Notes: generated from the letters alone by a model not told the origin. 64,000 nucleotides of DNA from Pseudonocardia sp. SCN 73-27 (GCA_001725415.1 MEGH01000004.1:161964-225963); one strand, 5' to 3'. Positions 34,460 through 43,769 are shown, numbered from the stretch's first letter. Numbers and translations are program-made.

Positions 34460-35995
34460 TCAGCCCGCGTAGCGGGCGCGAAGGACGTGTTTGCGCAGCT
34501 TGCCCGTCTCGGTGCGGGGGAGCTCGTCGACGAAGTCCACCACCCGCGGCACCTTCCGATGGGAGATGCGCGAGCGCAGGAACGCCCGCAGCTCCTCGGC
34601 GAGCTCCGGGCCCGGGGTGGCGCCGGGCGCGGCGCGGACGACGGCCGTGACGCGTTCGCCGAGGTCGTCGTCGGGCACCCCGATGACGGCGACGTCGAGG
34701 ACCGCCGGATGCAGCGCGAGCGCATCCTCGATCTCCTGCGGATAGACGTTCACACCCCCCGAGATGATCGTGAACGCGCGGCGGTCGGTGAGGTAGAGGT
34801 AGCCGTCGGCGTCGACGTGGCCGATGTCGCCGTTGGTGCCCCAGTTGGGGTGTTTCGGGTTCTGCGCCTCGGCGGTCTTACCGCTGTCCTTGTGGTAGCT
34901 GAACGGCAGCACGTCGCGCTCGAAGTACACGAGCCCGGTCTCGCCGGTCGCCACCTCGTCGCCGGCGTCGTCGCACACCCGCACGACGCCGAGCCGGGAC
35001 CGGCCCACCGAGCCGGGATGGGTGAGCCACTCGAGCGAGTCGATCATCGTGACGCCGAGGGCCTCGGTGGAGCCGTAGTACTCGTGCAGGACCGGCCCCC
35101 ACCAGTCGATCATCCGCTGCTTGACCTCGACCGGGCACGGCGCCGCCGCGTGCACCGCAACCTTCAGCGACGACACGTCGTGACGGGCGCGGACCTCGTC
35201 GGGCAGCTTGAGCATGCGGACGAACATCGTCGGCACCCACTGGCTGTGCGTGGCCCGGTAGCGCCCGATCGCGGCGAGCGAGGCCTCGGCGTCGAACCGC
35301 GGCATGACGACGACCGTGCCGCCGACGGCGTGCACCATCGCGCCGAACCGCAGCGGCGCCGCGTGGTACAGCGGGGCGGGGGAGAGGTAGACGGTGTCCG
35401 CGTCGAAGCCGTAGACGGGCCCGAACACCCCGAGCAGCGGGTCGGGCCCGTCGTCGATCCCCTTGTCGGACAACGGCGGCTTGACGCCCTTGGGGCGGCC
35501 CGTCGTGCCGGAGCTGTAGAGCATGTCCTTGCCGCGCGGCGGGGTGCCGGGAACCGGTTCGGCGGGGGCGGCGGCGAGCGCTGCCTCGAAGTCGTCGTGG
35601 CCGGCGACGTCACCGTCGAACGCCAGCCGCAGCCGGACGCGCGGGGTGCCGTCGATGATCGTGGTCGCCGTCGCGGCCTGGCCGGCCGAGGTGATCAGCG
35701 CCGTCGCGTCGCAGTCGTCGACGATGTAGGCCGCCTCGGCCGGCTGCAGGTGGAAGTCGACGGCGGTGACGTAGAGCCCGCTGCGGACGGCGGCCCAGTA
35801 GGCCTCGAAGCAGCGCGGCGAGTTCTCGGCCAGGACGACGACGTCGTCGCCCGGGCGCAGCCCCGCGTCGTACAGGACGCGGGCCAGCCGGAGCGAGCGC
35901 TCGTCGAGCTGGGCGTAGGTGAGCGTCTCGCCCGTGTCGGACATGACGACCGCGGGCTTGTCGGGCGTGAGAGCGGCGAACCGGCCGGGGTGCAC
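34460..35995 (-). CDS. Acyl-CoA synthetase (AMP-forming)
   Basis: 511 residues. P-loop YSSGTTGRPKG, EYYGSTEALG, YLTDRRAFTIISGGVNVYPQEIE and C-terminal LPRTETGKLRKHVL with the catalytic Lys. Close to long-chain/aryl-acyl-CoA synthetases. GTG at 35995 has no good ribosome site; translation may be coupled to the small upstream frame ending at 36006. Confidence 0.93.
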   Translation of the reverse strand: MHPGRFAALTPDKPAVVMSDTGETLTYAQLDERSLRLARVLYDAGLRPGDDVVVLAENSPRCFEAYWAAVRSGLYVTAVDFHLQPAEAAYIVDDCDATALITSAGQAATATTIIDGTPRVRLRLAFDGDVAGHDDFEAALAAAPAEPVPGTPPRGKDMLYSSGTTGRPKGVKPPLSDKGIDDGPDPLLGVFGPVYGFDADTVYLSPAPLYHAAPLRFGAMVHAVGGTVVVMPRFDAEASLAAIGRYRATHSQWVPTMFVRMLKLPDEVRARHDVSSLKVAVHAAAPCPVEVKQRMIDWWGPVLHEYYGSTEALGVTMIDSLEWLTHPGSVGRSRLGVVRVCDDAGDEVATGETGLVYFERDVLPFSYHKDSGKTAEAQNPKHPNWGTNGDIGHVDADGYLYLTDRRAFTIISGGVNVYPQEIEDALALHPAVLDVAVIGVPDDDLGERVTAVVRAAPGATPGPELAEELRAFLRSRISHRKVPRVVDFVDELPRTETGKLRKHVLRARYAG

Positions 35996-36005
35996 GTCGG
36001 CGAGG

Positions 36006-36203
36006 TTATGCGGCGCGCAGCCGCGCGGCGACCTCCGACGCGACCCGGTCGGCCGCCGCCGCGCACCGATGACAGCTCCGGGCCGGGTGGGCGCGACCGG
36101 GCCCGGGCGGCGATCCCGGACCGGATCGCGGCGGCGTCCAGCTCGGCGAACGCGGCGGCCGGCCGGGAGACGTGGGCGGCGAGCTCGTCGTCACCGCTCA
36201 CAG
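36006..36203 (-). pseudogene. Small, apparently frameshifted ORF (about 65 codons)
   Basis: From a GTG at 36203 one frame reads SGDDELAAHVSRPAAAFAEL... with G/C third positions; around 36090-36110 the coding character shifts to another frame ending ADRVASEVAARLRAA and a TAA at 36006. It lies exactly between the MFS gene and the acyl-CoA synthetase. Either a decayed small gene or a sequencing indel. No family recognised. Confidence 0.35.
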
Positions 36204-36206
36204 GGT

Positions 36207-37523
36207 CTACTCCGGGAGGGGCTTCCCCTTCGTCTCCGGGCCCGCGATCAGCGCGAACACGAGCCCGAGGACGTAGATGGAGCCGATGACGAGGGCAGCC
36301 GTGGCGATGCCGCCCAGACCGCCGACGATCGCGCCCGCCAGCAGCGCGCCGGCCGCGGCGAACACCCGGCTGACGTTGAACACGACGGTGATCGCGCTGC
36401 CCCGCAGGCTCGTCGGGAACAGCTCGCCCGGATAGGTCGCCATCCAGCCCATCTGGCCGAGGGTGAAGAAGCCGTTGACCGCGACGACGAGCGTCAGCAG
36501 CCCGAGCGAGGAGTACTGGAAGCCGAACAGCACCCACGTCAGCACCAGCGCACCGGCGAAGTAGGACCACAGCGCCCACCGGCGGCCGATCGCGTCGGCC
36601 AGCACGCCCCAGGCCAGCCAGCCCAGCACACCACCGACGTTGTAGGCGAGGACGATCAGCGTCGTGGTCGTCGGAGCCGCACCGGCGGCCTTCACCGCGG
36701 CACCCGCGTACTGCGGCACCCAGGTGGAGACGGCCCACCAGCCGACGAGGCTCGCCGTCGAGCACGCCAGCAGCTTCAGCAGCCTGCTGCGGCTCGCCGG
36801 CTCGGTGAACAGCCGGCGCAGGGTGAAGACGGTCAGGGCGCGCTCGTGCTCGTCGAGGGTCTCGCCCTTCGCCGCACGCGCCGTGGCGGCGCGGCGGCGG
36901 GCGTCGGCGTCCTCCCACATCGGCGACTCGCCGACCCGGCGCCGCACGAACAGCACCACCAGTGCGGGCAGCGCGCCGATGGCCAGCAGCCAGCGCCACG
37001 TCCCCGGGTCGGTGGGGCCGAGCAGCCAGAACACACCCGTCGCGACCAGGAAGCCGACTCCGAACGCGCACTGCAGCAGCGCGATGCCACGGCCACGGCT
37101 GCGGTCCGACCAGGTCTCGGCGACCAGCGCGCTGCCGGGACCCCACTCCGCGCCCATGCCCAGCCCGGCGATGATCCGCAGGACCAGGAAGATCGCGAAG
37201 TTGGGCGACAGCGCTGCGAGGCCGGTGGCGATGGCGTAGGTGAGGATCGAGGCCATCAGGACCTTGCGACGGCCGAAGTAGTCGATCAGCACGCCGGAGG
37301 CGAGGCCGCCGACCGCCCACGCGATCAGCTGGACCGCGAGGATCGTGCCGAAGTAGATCGGCGACGCCCCCTTCCCGACCAGGTCGGCGACGACCAGGCT
37401 GCCGACCAGCACGATCGCGTACGTCTCGAAGCCGTCGAGCATCCAGCCGAGCCAGGCGGACGCGAAGTTCGCGCGCCGGGTGTTGCGCGAGGTCGTCGGC
37501 GCGGCAGCGGTCTCGGTGCTCAT
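36207..37523 (-). CDS. MFS transporter, sugar/aromatic-acid porter type
   Basis: 438 residues, 12 TM pattern. GWMLDGFETYAIVLVG in TM1 and GVLIDYFGRRKVL after TM2 match AAHS/metabolite:H+ symporters; GAEWGPGSALVAE in TM5 is also characteristic. Likely uptake of an aromatic or other organic acid that the adjacent acyl-CoA synthetase would activate. Confidence 0.9.
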   Translation of the reverse strand: MSTETAAAPTTSRNTRRANFASAWLGWMLDGFETYAIVLVGSLVVADLVGKGASPIYFGTILAVQLIAWAVGGLASGVLIDYFGRRKVLMASILTYAIATGLAALSPNFAIFLVLRIIAGLGMGAEWGPGSALVAETWSDRSRGRGIALLQCAFGVGFLVATGVFWLLGPTDPGTWRWLLAIGALPALVVLFVRRRVGESPMWEDADARRRAATARAAKGETLDEHERALTVFTLRRLFTEPASRSRLLKLLACSTASLVGWWAVSTWVPQYAGAAVKAAGAAPTTTTLIVLAYNVGGVLGWLAWGVLADAIGRRWALWSYFAGALVLTWVLFGFQYSSLGLLTLVVAVNGFFTLGQMGWMATYPGELFPTSLRGSAITVVFNVSRVFAAAGALLAGAIVGGLGGIATAALVIGSIYVLGLVFALIAGPETKGKPLPE

Positions 37524-37596
37524 GCCCCCTCCTCGCTGACGCTCGTCGGCCGCATTCGCGACGCTGCTGTGTTGTCCGGTGAGCTCGCAAGCTCGC

Positions 37597-38322
37597 TCAC
37601 GACTGCCTCCGCTCGATCCAGGCGACCAGCCGCTCCACCGCGTACTCGCCGAACTCCTCGGCCGGACGCTGCTCGGGCGACTTGGCCTCGCCCGCGAACT
37701 CCTTGAGCAGCCGCAGTGCCGAGGCCTCGCGACCGGCGAGCTCGGCGACGGTCCGCTCGACCGTCGTGTCCAGGTCCGCCTCGGCGACGACGCGGCTGAC
37801 CAGTCCGAGCCGCAGCGCCTCGGCCGCGCCGACCTTGCGCGAGGTGAGTACGAGGTCGTCGGCGGCCTTCGGGGTGACGTGGCGGTACAGGTAGGTGAGG
37901 ACGACCAGCGGCGGCAGACCGGCCGCCAGCTCGTCGAACCCGAGGATCGCGGTGTCGGCGGCGATCGAGATGTCGGAATGCAGTGCGAGCCCGGTGCCGA
38001 AGCCGAACGCGCGCCCGCGCACGGCCGTCACGCTGACGCCGGGGAAGCCCGCGAGCAGCTCGTTGGCGCGCAGGATGAGCCGCAGGTTGTCGGCACGGGT
38101 GACGCCGGCGACGCGCTCGCCCTTGTCGCGGCCCAGGGTGAGGTCGGCGCCCGCGCCGGACACGACGAGGACCGTCGCGCCGCTCGTGTGGGCCTGCTCG
38201 AGGCCGGCGATGAACGCCTGCATCGTCGCGTAGGTGATCGTGTTGGCGTGGTCGGGTCGGTTGAAGGTCACGCGCGCGACACCGTCGGCGTGCGCGACGA
38301 GCACCGGATCGGGCTCGGTCAT
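37597..38322 (-). CDS. Enoyl-CoA hydratase/isomerase family protein
   Basis: 241 residues, crotonase fold. VTFNRPDHANTI start, GRAFGFGTGLALHSDISIAA oxyanion region, then LPPLVVLTYLYRHV. The oxyanion loop is DLTLGRDKG, not the usual ADLxAG, and the first catalytic Glu position is not evident, so the activity may be hydrolase- or isomerase-like. Confidence 0.88.
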   Translation of the reverse strand: MTEPDPVLVAHADGVARVTFNRPDHANTITYATMQAFIAGLEQAHTSGATVLVVSGAGADLTLGRDKGERVAGVTRADNLRLILRANELLAGFPGVSVTAVRGRAFGFGTGLALHSDISIAADTAILGFDELAAGLPPLVVLTYLYRHVTPKAADDLVLTSRKVGAAEALRLGLVSRVVAEADLDTTVERTVAELAGREASALRLLKEFAGEAKSPEQRPAEEFGEYAVERLVAWIERRQS

Positions 38323-38344
38323 GGGTTCGGCTCCGTCAGGGAGG

Positions 38345-39643
38345 TCAGGGGAGTGGGGGTAGGCCGAGATTGGTGCGCAGGGTGGACCCCGCGTACTCGT
38401 TCTGGAACAGACATCGCTTGCGCAGCAACGGAACGACGTGCTCGACGACGTCCTCCAGCCCCGACGGGAAGGCGTCGATCATGAGGTTGAAGCCGTCGAC
38501 GGCACCGGCCTCGACCCAGGTTTCGACGGTGTCGGCGATCTCCTCCGGCGTGCCCACCACCTGCTGGTGGCCGCCGCCGTTGGCGTAGAGCAGCTCGCGA
38601 ACTGTCAGGTTCTGCCGTGTCGCGAGCTCGACCGCGGCGTCGCGGAACCCGTGTGAGCCGCGGAAGCCCTCGTTGGCGCGGATCAGGTCGACCGGCAGGG
38701 GCTTGTCGAGCTCCAGGGCGTCGACCGGGATACCCACCCGCAGCGCCAGCTTCTCCAGCTCCGGGCCGACGCCGCGCAGCTCGTCGAGCTTCTCCTTGCG
38801 CGCCCTGGCCTCGTCGGTGGTGCTGCCGACGACCGGCAGCAGCCCGGGGACGATCTTCACCGTGTCGGCGGAGCGCCCGTGACCGACGGCGCGGCGCCGC
38901 ACGTCGGTGCGGAACGCCGTCGCGGCCTCGATGGTGTTCTGTGCGGTGAACACGACGTCGGCGTACTGCGCGGCCAGGTCGCGACCGCCCTCCGACGCCC
39001 CGGCCTGGAAGATCACCGGCCGGCCCTGCCGCGAGCGCGGCAGCGTCGACGGGCCGCGGACCGAGAAGTGCTCGCCGACGTGGTCGAGCGCGTGCACCCG
39101 GGCGGCGTCGACGAACGTGCCCGTCGTCTTGTCACCCACGGTCGCGCCCTGCTCCCAGCTCTCCCACAGCCCGATGACGACGTCGAGGAACTCCCGGGCG
39201 CGGGCGTAACGCTGGTCGTGGGCGGGCAGCGGGGTGCCGCCGAAGTTGCCGGCGACGGCGGGCACGAACGTCGTCACCGCGTTCCAGCCCGCGCGGCCGC
39301 GGCTCATGTGGTCGAGGCTCGCGAAGCGCCGGGCCAGGTTGAACGGCTCGTTGAACGTCGTCGACGAGGTGCCCACGAGCCCGATCCGCTCCGTGTGGGC
39401 GGCCATCACCGCCAGCGTCACCGCGGGGTCGAGCGCCCCGAGGTTGGGCCGGGCGAAGCGCTCCTCACTGACGTCGAGCGTGTCGGCGAGGAAGATCGCG
39501 TGCAGCGCGCCGGCCTCCGCGGTCCGCGCGATGTGCGCGTAGTAGTCCGGGTCGACGTAGTCGAACGCGTCGCCGTCGCGGTAGCGCCACGAGCCGTGGT
39601 GCATGCCCAGGCCCATCACGGTGGCGGTGAGGATGATCTCCAC
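38345..39643 (-). CDS. LLM-class FMN-dependent monooxygenase, NtaA/DszA type
   Basis: 432 residues. GLGMHHGSWRYRDGDAFDYVDPDYYAHIARTAE start and LVGTSSTTFNEPFNLARRFASLDHMSRGRAGWNAVT are hallmarks of the NtaA/SnaA/DszA group (two-component monooxygenases using FMNH2). GTG at 39643 gives the family's normal N-terminus. Substrates in this group include chelators, sulfones and streptogramin precursors. Separate flavin reductase not present nearby. Confidence 0.92.
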   Translation of the reverse strand: MEIILTATVMGLGMHHGSWRYRDGDAFDYVDPDYYAHIARTAEAGALHAIFLADTLDVSEERFARPNLGALDPAVTLAVMAAHTERIGLVGTSSTTFNEPFNLARRFASLDHMSRGRAGWNAVTTFVPAVAGNFGGTPLPAHDQRYARAREFLDVVIGLWESWEQGATVGDKTTGTFVDAARVHALDHVGEHFSVRGPSTLPRSRQGRPVIFQAGASEGGRDLAAQYADVVFTAQNTIEAATAFRTDVRRRAVGHGRSADTVKIVPGLLPVVGSTTDEARARKEKLDELRGVGPELEKLALRVGIPVDALELDKPLPVDLIRANEGFRGSHGFRDAAVELATRQNLTVRELLYANGGGHQQVVGTPEEIADTVETWVEAGAVDGFNLMIDAFPSGLEDVVEHVVPLLRKRCLFQNEYAGSTLRTNLGLPPLP

Positions 39644-39645
39644 GG

Positions 39646-40803
39646 CTATCCCCGCAGGCCCTTGGCCTTGAGCAGCGGGACGACGGCCTCGTCGAAGAAC
39701 GCAAGCTCCGGCTCGTAGTCGTAGAAGCCCAGCTGGACGCCGTCGAACCCGGCCGCGTGCAGCCGCTCCAGCGCGTCGGCGACCCGCTCCGGGCCGCCCG
39801 TGATCTGCAGGTGCCCACCCAGCGCGCGGTCGGCCAGCACGTGCTTCGGCCAGGCCTGGGCGTCGCCGGAGGTGTGCCGGGCGTGGTAGTTGACCAGCGA
39901 GCCGGTGTCGGCGTGGGCGACGATCTCGTCGCGGTACGCGAACGCCTCCGCGTCGGTCTCCTTGCAGATGACCAGCGGGAAGATGATGACCTTCACCTCG
40001 CGGCCGTGCGCGCGGGCGGCGTCCTTGATCTTCGCGACGTGCTCGGGCATCGCGTCGATCGCGCCGTCGAAGTCGGCGCCCGCGGGGCTCGCGGTGAACA
40101 CGATGTCGACGTGGCGGCCCGCGAAGTCGTAGCCGGCGGGCGACCCGCTGGCGGCCACCAGGATCGGCCGCCCGTATTTCGGGCGCGGGGACACGTACGC
40201 GTCGCGCAGCTTGTAGAACTCGCCGTCGTAGGTGAGGTTCTCGCGGCCGTTCCACAGGTCCTCGAGGATCGAGGTGAACTCGTCGGCCATGTCGTAGCGA
40301 CGGTCGTGGTCGATGCGGTCCATGCCGAACATCGGCGGCTCGCCCGTGGCGTAGCCGGTGACGATGTTGAGCCCGTAGCGCCCGCCCGCGATGTGGTCGG
40401 CCGTCGCGGCGAAGCGGGCCAGGTGCATCGGGTGCCAGTTGCCGTAGAGCACGTGGACCGTGGAGATCGACAGGATGTTCGTCGTCACCGTCGACAGGGC
40501 GATCGTCGAGATGAACGGGTCCAGGAAGTTCTCCCGGTAGTTCATCTCGCCGCCGAAGCCGCCTTTGCCCACCCACTGCTGCAGGCCGAACACGAACTCG
40601 AAGCCCGACGCCTCGGCGAGCTGGGTGAGGTGGCGGTTGTACTCGAAGTCCCACCGAGTCGCCCGCGGCAGCGTCGACTGCGAGAACGCGCCGGTCTGCA
40701 GCGGCAGGAACAGCCCGAGCATCAACGGCTGGCGCGACGCGCGCGACAGCGGGCTGTCGGGGAAGTCCAGCGGCCCGGGGACGGGATCGAGGGCGCGGCT
40801 CAT
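39646..40803 (-). CDS. LLM-class flavin-dependent monooxygenase
   Basis: 385 residues. GLFLPLQTGAFS, GFEFVFGLQQWVGKGGFGG, STVHVLYGNWHPMHLARFAATADHIAGGRYGLNIVTG match the alkanesulfonate/pyrimidine (SsuD/RutA) branch. ATG overlaps the cyclase stop (ATGA); stop is 2 bases before the NtaA-like start. Tandem LLM enzymes suggest oxidation of a sulfur-, nitrogen- or ring-containing compound. Confidence 0.92.
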   Translation of the reverse strand: MSRALDPVPGPLDFPDSPLSRASRQPLMLGLFLPLQTGAFSQSTLPRATRWDFEYNRHLTQLAEASGFEFVFGLQQWVGKGGFGGEMNYRENFLDPFISTIALSTVTTNILSISTVHVLYGNWHPMHLARFAATADHIAGGRYGLNIVTGYATGEPPMFGMDRIDHDRRYDMADEFTSILEDLWNGRENLTYDGEFYKLRDAYVSPRPKYGRPILVAASGSPAGYDFAGRHVDIVFTASPAGADFDGAIDAMPEHVAKIKDAARAHGREVKVIIFPLVICKETDAEAFAYRDEIVAHADTGSLVNYHARHTSGDAQAWPKHVLADRALGGHLQITGGPERVADALERLHAAGFDGVQLGFYDYEPELAFFDEAVVPLLKAKGLRG

Positions 40804-41462
40804 CGGTCGGCTCCCGTCTCGGCGACCACGCGGGCCGGACCGGCGTCGCCGCCGCGGATCGCCAGCGGGTGGGCGTGCACGTGGATCCGCTGCCCCGCGA
40901 CGGCGTCGAGGTTGGTGAGGTTCTCCGCGATCAGGACCTCGGCACCGAGGAGGGTGCGGTGCACGGGGAAGTCGAAACCCTCGCCGCGACGGTGCACCGG
41001 CAGGTCGGGGGTGATCATGTCGACGCCCACGAACGGCACCCCCTGCTCCACGCACCACGTGGCCAGCTCGGGGGACAGGCTCGGGTGGTCGGCGTAGTCG
41101 GGGGAGAGGAACTTGTCGCTCCAGCCGGTCGCGACCAGCAGGAACTCCCCGCGCTGCGGGGCGGGGCCGCCGGCGAGCACATCGTCGACGGTGATCTCCT
41201 CGCCGGGCTTGCGGTCCACCTTCGCGACGACGGCCGTCCCGGCGAACCGCTCGATCGGCAGCTCGTCGATCGTCTTCGCGCCGTCGACCGCGTGCGCGGG
41301 CGCGTCGATGTGCGTGCCGACGTGCAGCGCCAGCGTGATCGCGCTGATGTTGAGCGGGGCGCCGTCGGCGATCGAGGCCACCTGGTGGCGCTCGACCTCG
41401 GGCAGGATCGGGATCTTGGGCATCCCCGGCCACAGCTGGTGGGAGATGTCGATCAGGCTCAT
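40800..41462 (-). CDS. Cyclase-family (kynurenine formamidase-like) metal-dependent hydrolase
   Basis: 220 residues. Motif HVGTHIDAPAH (HxGTHxDxPxH metal site), DISHQLWPGMP start, VGVDMITPD and HRTLLGAEV. These hydrolyse amides or cyclic intermediates. Its ATG overlaps the DapA-like stop. Confidence 0.9.
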   Translation of the reverse strand: MSLIDISHQLWPGMPKIPILPEVERHQVASIADGAPLNISAITLALHVGTHIDAPAHAVDGAKTIDELPIERFAGTAVVAKVDRKPGEEITVDDVLAGGPAPQRGEFLLVATGWSDKFLSPDYADHPSLSPELATWCVEQGVPFVGVDMITPDLPVHRRGEGFDFPVHRTLLGAEVLIAENLTNLDAVAGQRIHVHAHPLAIRGGDAGPARVVAETGADR

Positions 41463-42382
41463 CAGGACTCCTTACCGGCGAAGTGGTCGAGCAGGTCCCA
41501 CTTCGCGAGGAACTCGCGCATCTCGGCGCGGGCGGTGTCGTCGAGACCGGACCAGGGCCACAGGGGCTCACCGAGCTCGCAGCCCATGAGCCCGGCCGCG
41601 GCCTTCACCGCGGGCAGGAAGCCCAAACCGGTCCAGCGGCCGGGGAACTCGGAGAAGAACAGCTGCAGCCGCGCCGCCTCGGTGACGTCGCCGGCCTCGA
41701 AGGCCTCGACGAGCCGCGACGCGATCGGCAGCCCCGACGTCGGCAGCATGGCACCGCTGCCGCCCAGCACCAGCGTCGAGAGCAGCAGCTCCATGTTCGT
41801 GTAGACGTGGGCGCTGCCCTGGATGCGGTTGACCAGCCCGAGCAGCTTCTGCTCGTCGCGGGAGGTCTCCTTGATCGCGACGACGTTCGGGTGGCTGCAG
41901 ATGCGGGCCATCGCGTCGACCGACAGGTCCACGCCCAGGCGCGGGTTGTTGTAGAGCAGCACCGGGATCGGACTCTCGTCGGCGAGCGTCGCGAACCAGC
42001 GGTGCGCCTCGTCCGGCGTCGGCGCGGCACCCCACGGCTTCGGGCTCGCCACCGCCGCCGCCACCGACGCGCCGCGCTTCGCGATCTCCCCGGCCAGCGC
42101 GATCGACTCCTTCAGCGACGCGCTCGACACCCCCGCCATCACCGGGACGTCGTCGGGCAGGCCCTCGCGGGCGGCGTCGACCAGGCCCAGCCGCGCGGCC
42201 TTCGACAGCACCTGGAACTCCTGGCTCTCGACCGCACCGACCGTCACCGCCACGGGGCGCGCCGCGGCGAGCACGTCGATCTGCGCGGCGAACCGCGCCT
42301 TGTCGACACGCACGCTCGTGCCCACGAACGGGGTCAGGGCCGCCACGACCAGTCCGCGGCGCAGCACGACGTCAGCCGTCAT
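41462..42382 (-). CDS. Dihydrodipicolinate synthase (DapA/NanA) family lyase
   Basis: 306 residues. LLYNNPRLG carries the catalytic-region Tyr and VVAIKETS the Schiff-base Lys near residue 163; VAALTPF start is typical. ATG 42382 with AGAGAGG upstream; the 54-codon upward extension of the frame is not used. Family cleaves or makes 2-oxoacid aldols; a catabolic aldolase/hydratase is likely here. First structural gene of the leftward LLM operon. Confidence 0.9.
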   Translation of the reverse strand: MTADVVLRRGLVVAALTPFVGTSVRVDKARFAAQIDVLAAARPVAVTVGAVESQEFQVLSKAARLGLVDAAREGLPDDVPVMAGVSSASLKESIALAGEIAKRGASVAAAVASPKPWGAAPTPDEAHRWFATLADESPIPVLLYNNPRLGVDLSVDAMARICSHPNVVAIKETSRDEQKLLGLVNRIQGSAHVYTNMELLLSTLVLGGSGAMLPTSGLPIASRLVEAFEAGDVTEAARLQLFFSEFPGRWTGLGFLPAVKAAAGLMGCELGEPLWPWSGLDDTARAEMREFLAKWDLLDHFAGKES

Positions 42383-42494
42383 CGAGAAACCTCTCTGGGA
42401 TTCGGTTCCGTGCCGACGTGCGGTCACGGACGGTGGCGCCACGAGGGCGCGAGCTGCCCGGCACGACGGCGCGAGCGGCGGCGGTCGAGTCGAC

Positions 42495-42599
42495 TCAGCC
42501 GCTGAGGGGACCAGGTCGACAGCTGCGGCAGCCGCGGTCACCACGGGTGTCGCGCGGCCGGGACAGGACGCTGCGCTGGGAGACGTGACGAGTCGTCAT
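42495..42599 (-). CDS. Possible 34-residue leader peptide with CRSCR motif
   Basis: ATG at 42599 is preceded by an excellent AGGAGG (revcomp of 42604-42609) and the frame ends TGA at 42495, 113 bases before the DapA-like start. It lies just downstream of the leftward promoter at 42636. The peptide is Arg-rich and has two Cys near its end (CRSCRP). Actinobacterial sulfur operons often carry small Cys-containing leader ORFs that act by attenuation; with LLM monooxygenases downstream that is an attractive but untested reading. Confidence 0.5.
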   Translation of the reverse strand: MTTRHVSQRSVLSRPRDTRGDRGCRSCRPGPLSG

Positions 42600-42635
42600 C
42601 GTTCCTCCTGGCCGTCGTCGTCGGGGTCGTCCGCG

Positions 42636-42664
42636 ACAGTAAGTGAGTCCCGCGCCATGTGCAA
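42636..42664 (-). promoter_or_regulatory. Leftward promoter of the LLM/cyclase/lyase operon
   Basis: On the - strand TTGCAC (42664-42659), 17-base spacer, TACTGT (42641-42636). It abuts the palindrome at 42664-42685. Confidence 0.55.
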
Positions 42665-42685
42665 GACGCGTGTCGACACGCGTCT
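42664..42685. promoter_or_regulatory. GntR-type operator palindrome
   Basis: Perfect 22-base palindrome with half-site AGACGCGTGTC, overlapping the -35 of the leftward promoter; a further half-like CACGCGTCTACG follows. 110 bases before the GntR gene. Likely the binding site of that regulator. Confidence 0.7.
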
Positions 42686-42795
42686 CCACGCGTCTACGTC
42701 ACGGACGTGCTCGCGGGAGCGTGCGGACACGTCCCGTACTCTGTGCCGCGTCGATGTCGTGGCGGACCTCACGGTCCGGCCGGTGAGGGGGATTC

Positions 42796-43458
42796 GTGGC
42801 CGCACCCGTGCAGACAGGCAACGCCGCCGAGTCGCAGTACCTCGTGCTGCGCGACGAGATCGTCGGCGGGGCGCTGCCGCCCGGGACGACCCTCCTCGAG
42901 ACCGCCCTCGCCGCCCGCCTCGGCGTCGGCCGCGCCCCGGTCCGCGAGGCCATCCTGCGGCTCGAGTGCGACGGGCTCGTCGTCCGTGGCCCCCGCGGCC
43001 CGCACGTGCGCACCCTCACCGCACCCGAGGTCGTCGACATCTACCAGGCGCGCATCGCGCTGGAGGCCGAAGCCGCGGCGTCCGCCGCCGCGCACCGTTC
43101 CGCCCTCGACCTCGCCCGGCTCCGCCACGTCGACGAGGAAGCCCGCGGCGCCCGCGACCAGGACGAACGCCGCGCCCTGCACGGTCGCTGGCACGCCGTC
43201 CTGCGCCAGGCCTGCCACAACCCGACCATCACCGGCATCCTCGAACAGCTGGCCCTGCAGCTCGCGCTCTACGACAGCGTCGACATGTCGCGCAACCCGA
43301 ACCTCGAGTCGAGCGACGACGAGCACGCCGAGGTCCTCGAAGCCATCTCCGACGGCGACCAGGACCGCGCCCGCACCGTCCTGCGCGCACATCTGGAACG
43401 CACCCGCGACGTCCGCATTGCCGCCCTCGTCCGCCAGGAGAACAGCTCGACCGCCTGA
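42796..43458 (+). CDS. GntR-family regulator, FCD subfamily
   Basis: 220 residues. Winged helix LLETALAARLGVGRAPVREAILRLECDGLVV and C-terminal FCD domain with metal/effector His/Asp residues (ALHGRWHAVL, DDEHAEVLEAI, RAHLERT). GTG start. Divergent from the lyase/LLM operon and probably its repressor. Confidence 0.92.
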   Translation: MAAPVQTGNAAESQYLVLRDEIVGGALPPGTTLLETALAARLGVGRAPVREAILRLECDGLVVRGPRGPHVRTLTAPEVVDIYQARIALEAEAAASAAAHRSALDLARLRHVDEEARGARDQDERRALHGRWHAVLRQACHNPTITGILEQLALQLALYDSVDMSRNPNLESSDDEHAEVLEAISDGDQDRARTVLRAHLERTRDVRIAALVRQENSSTA

Positions 43459-43769
43459 CCGCCGAGTTCGGCCTCACGCTGGTTCCTGCTGCGCCGCAAC
43501 AGTCTCTCGTCGAAGTCGGCGATCAGGTGAGGCGGGTTCACCGGCGCGTCGGGCCCGAACGGTCCGCCGTTGGCAGGCGTTCGTGTGACCCGGACGGACC
43601 TATCACCTGCGCCGAGCTCGGCCGGAGTCCGGTCGCGACGGTGTCGGCGCCTGCGTGGTGTCGGACGCGGCGGCGGAGGAGGTTTGGAATGCCGCGATTG
43701 CGGTGATCTTTCTCCCGCCGGGTCTCGCGTCGAACCCGGCACGGGTGGCGCGGAAGGTGGCTCGCAACG
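43459..43769. other. Intergenic region, 311 bases
   Basis: Between the GntR and STAS genes. Codon-position bias is lost in all frames and no RNA or repeat is evident. A lower-GC spot at 43695-43715 could be the promoter of the STAS gene. Confidence 0.4.

Noticed and set aside
37524-37596. CTCGCAAGCTCGC-type inverted repeat between MFS and crotonase genes as regulatory element
   Set aside because: GAGCTCGCAAGCTCGCTC is a short repeat only; could be incidental and nothing supports a function.
42495-42689. Longer 64-codon version of the leader ORF
   Set aside because: Upper part extends through the promoter and operator; the ATG at 42599 has the ribosome site.
43459-43769. A small gene in the GntR-STAS gap
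   Set aside because: No frame shows G/C third-position bias with a start and ribosome site.
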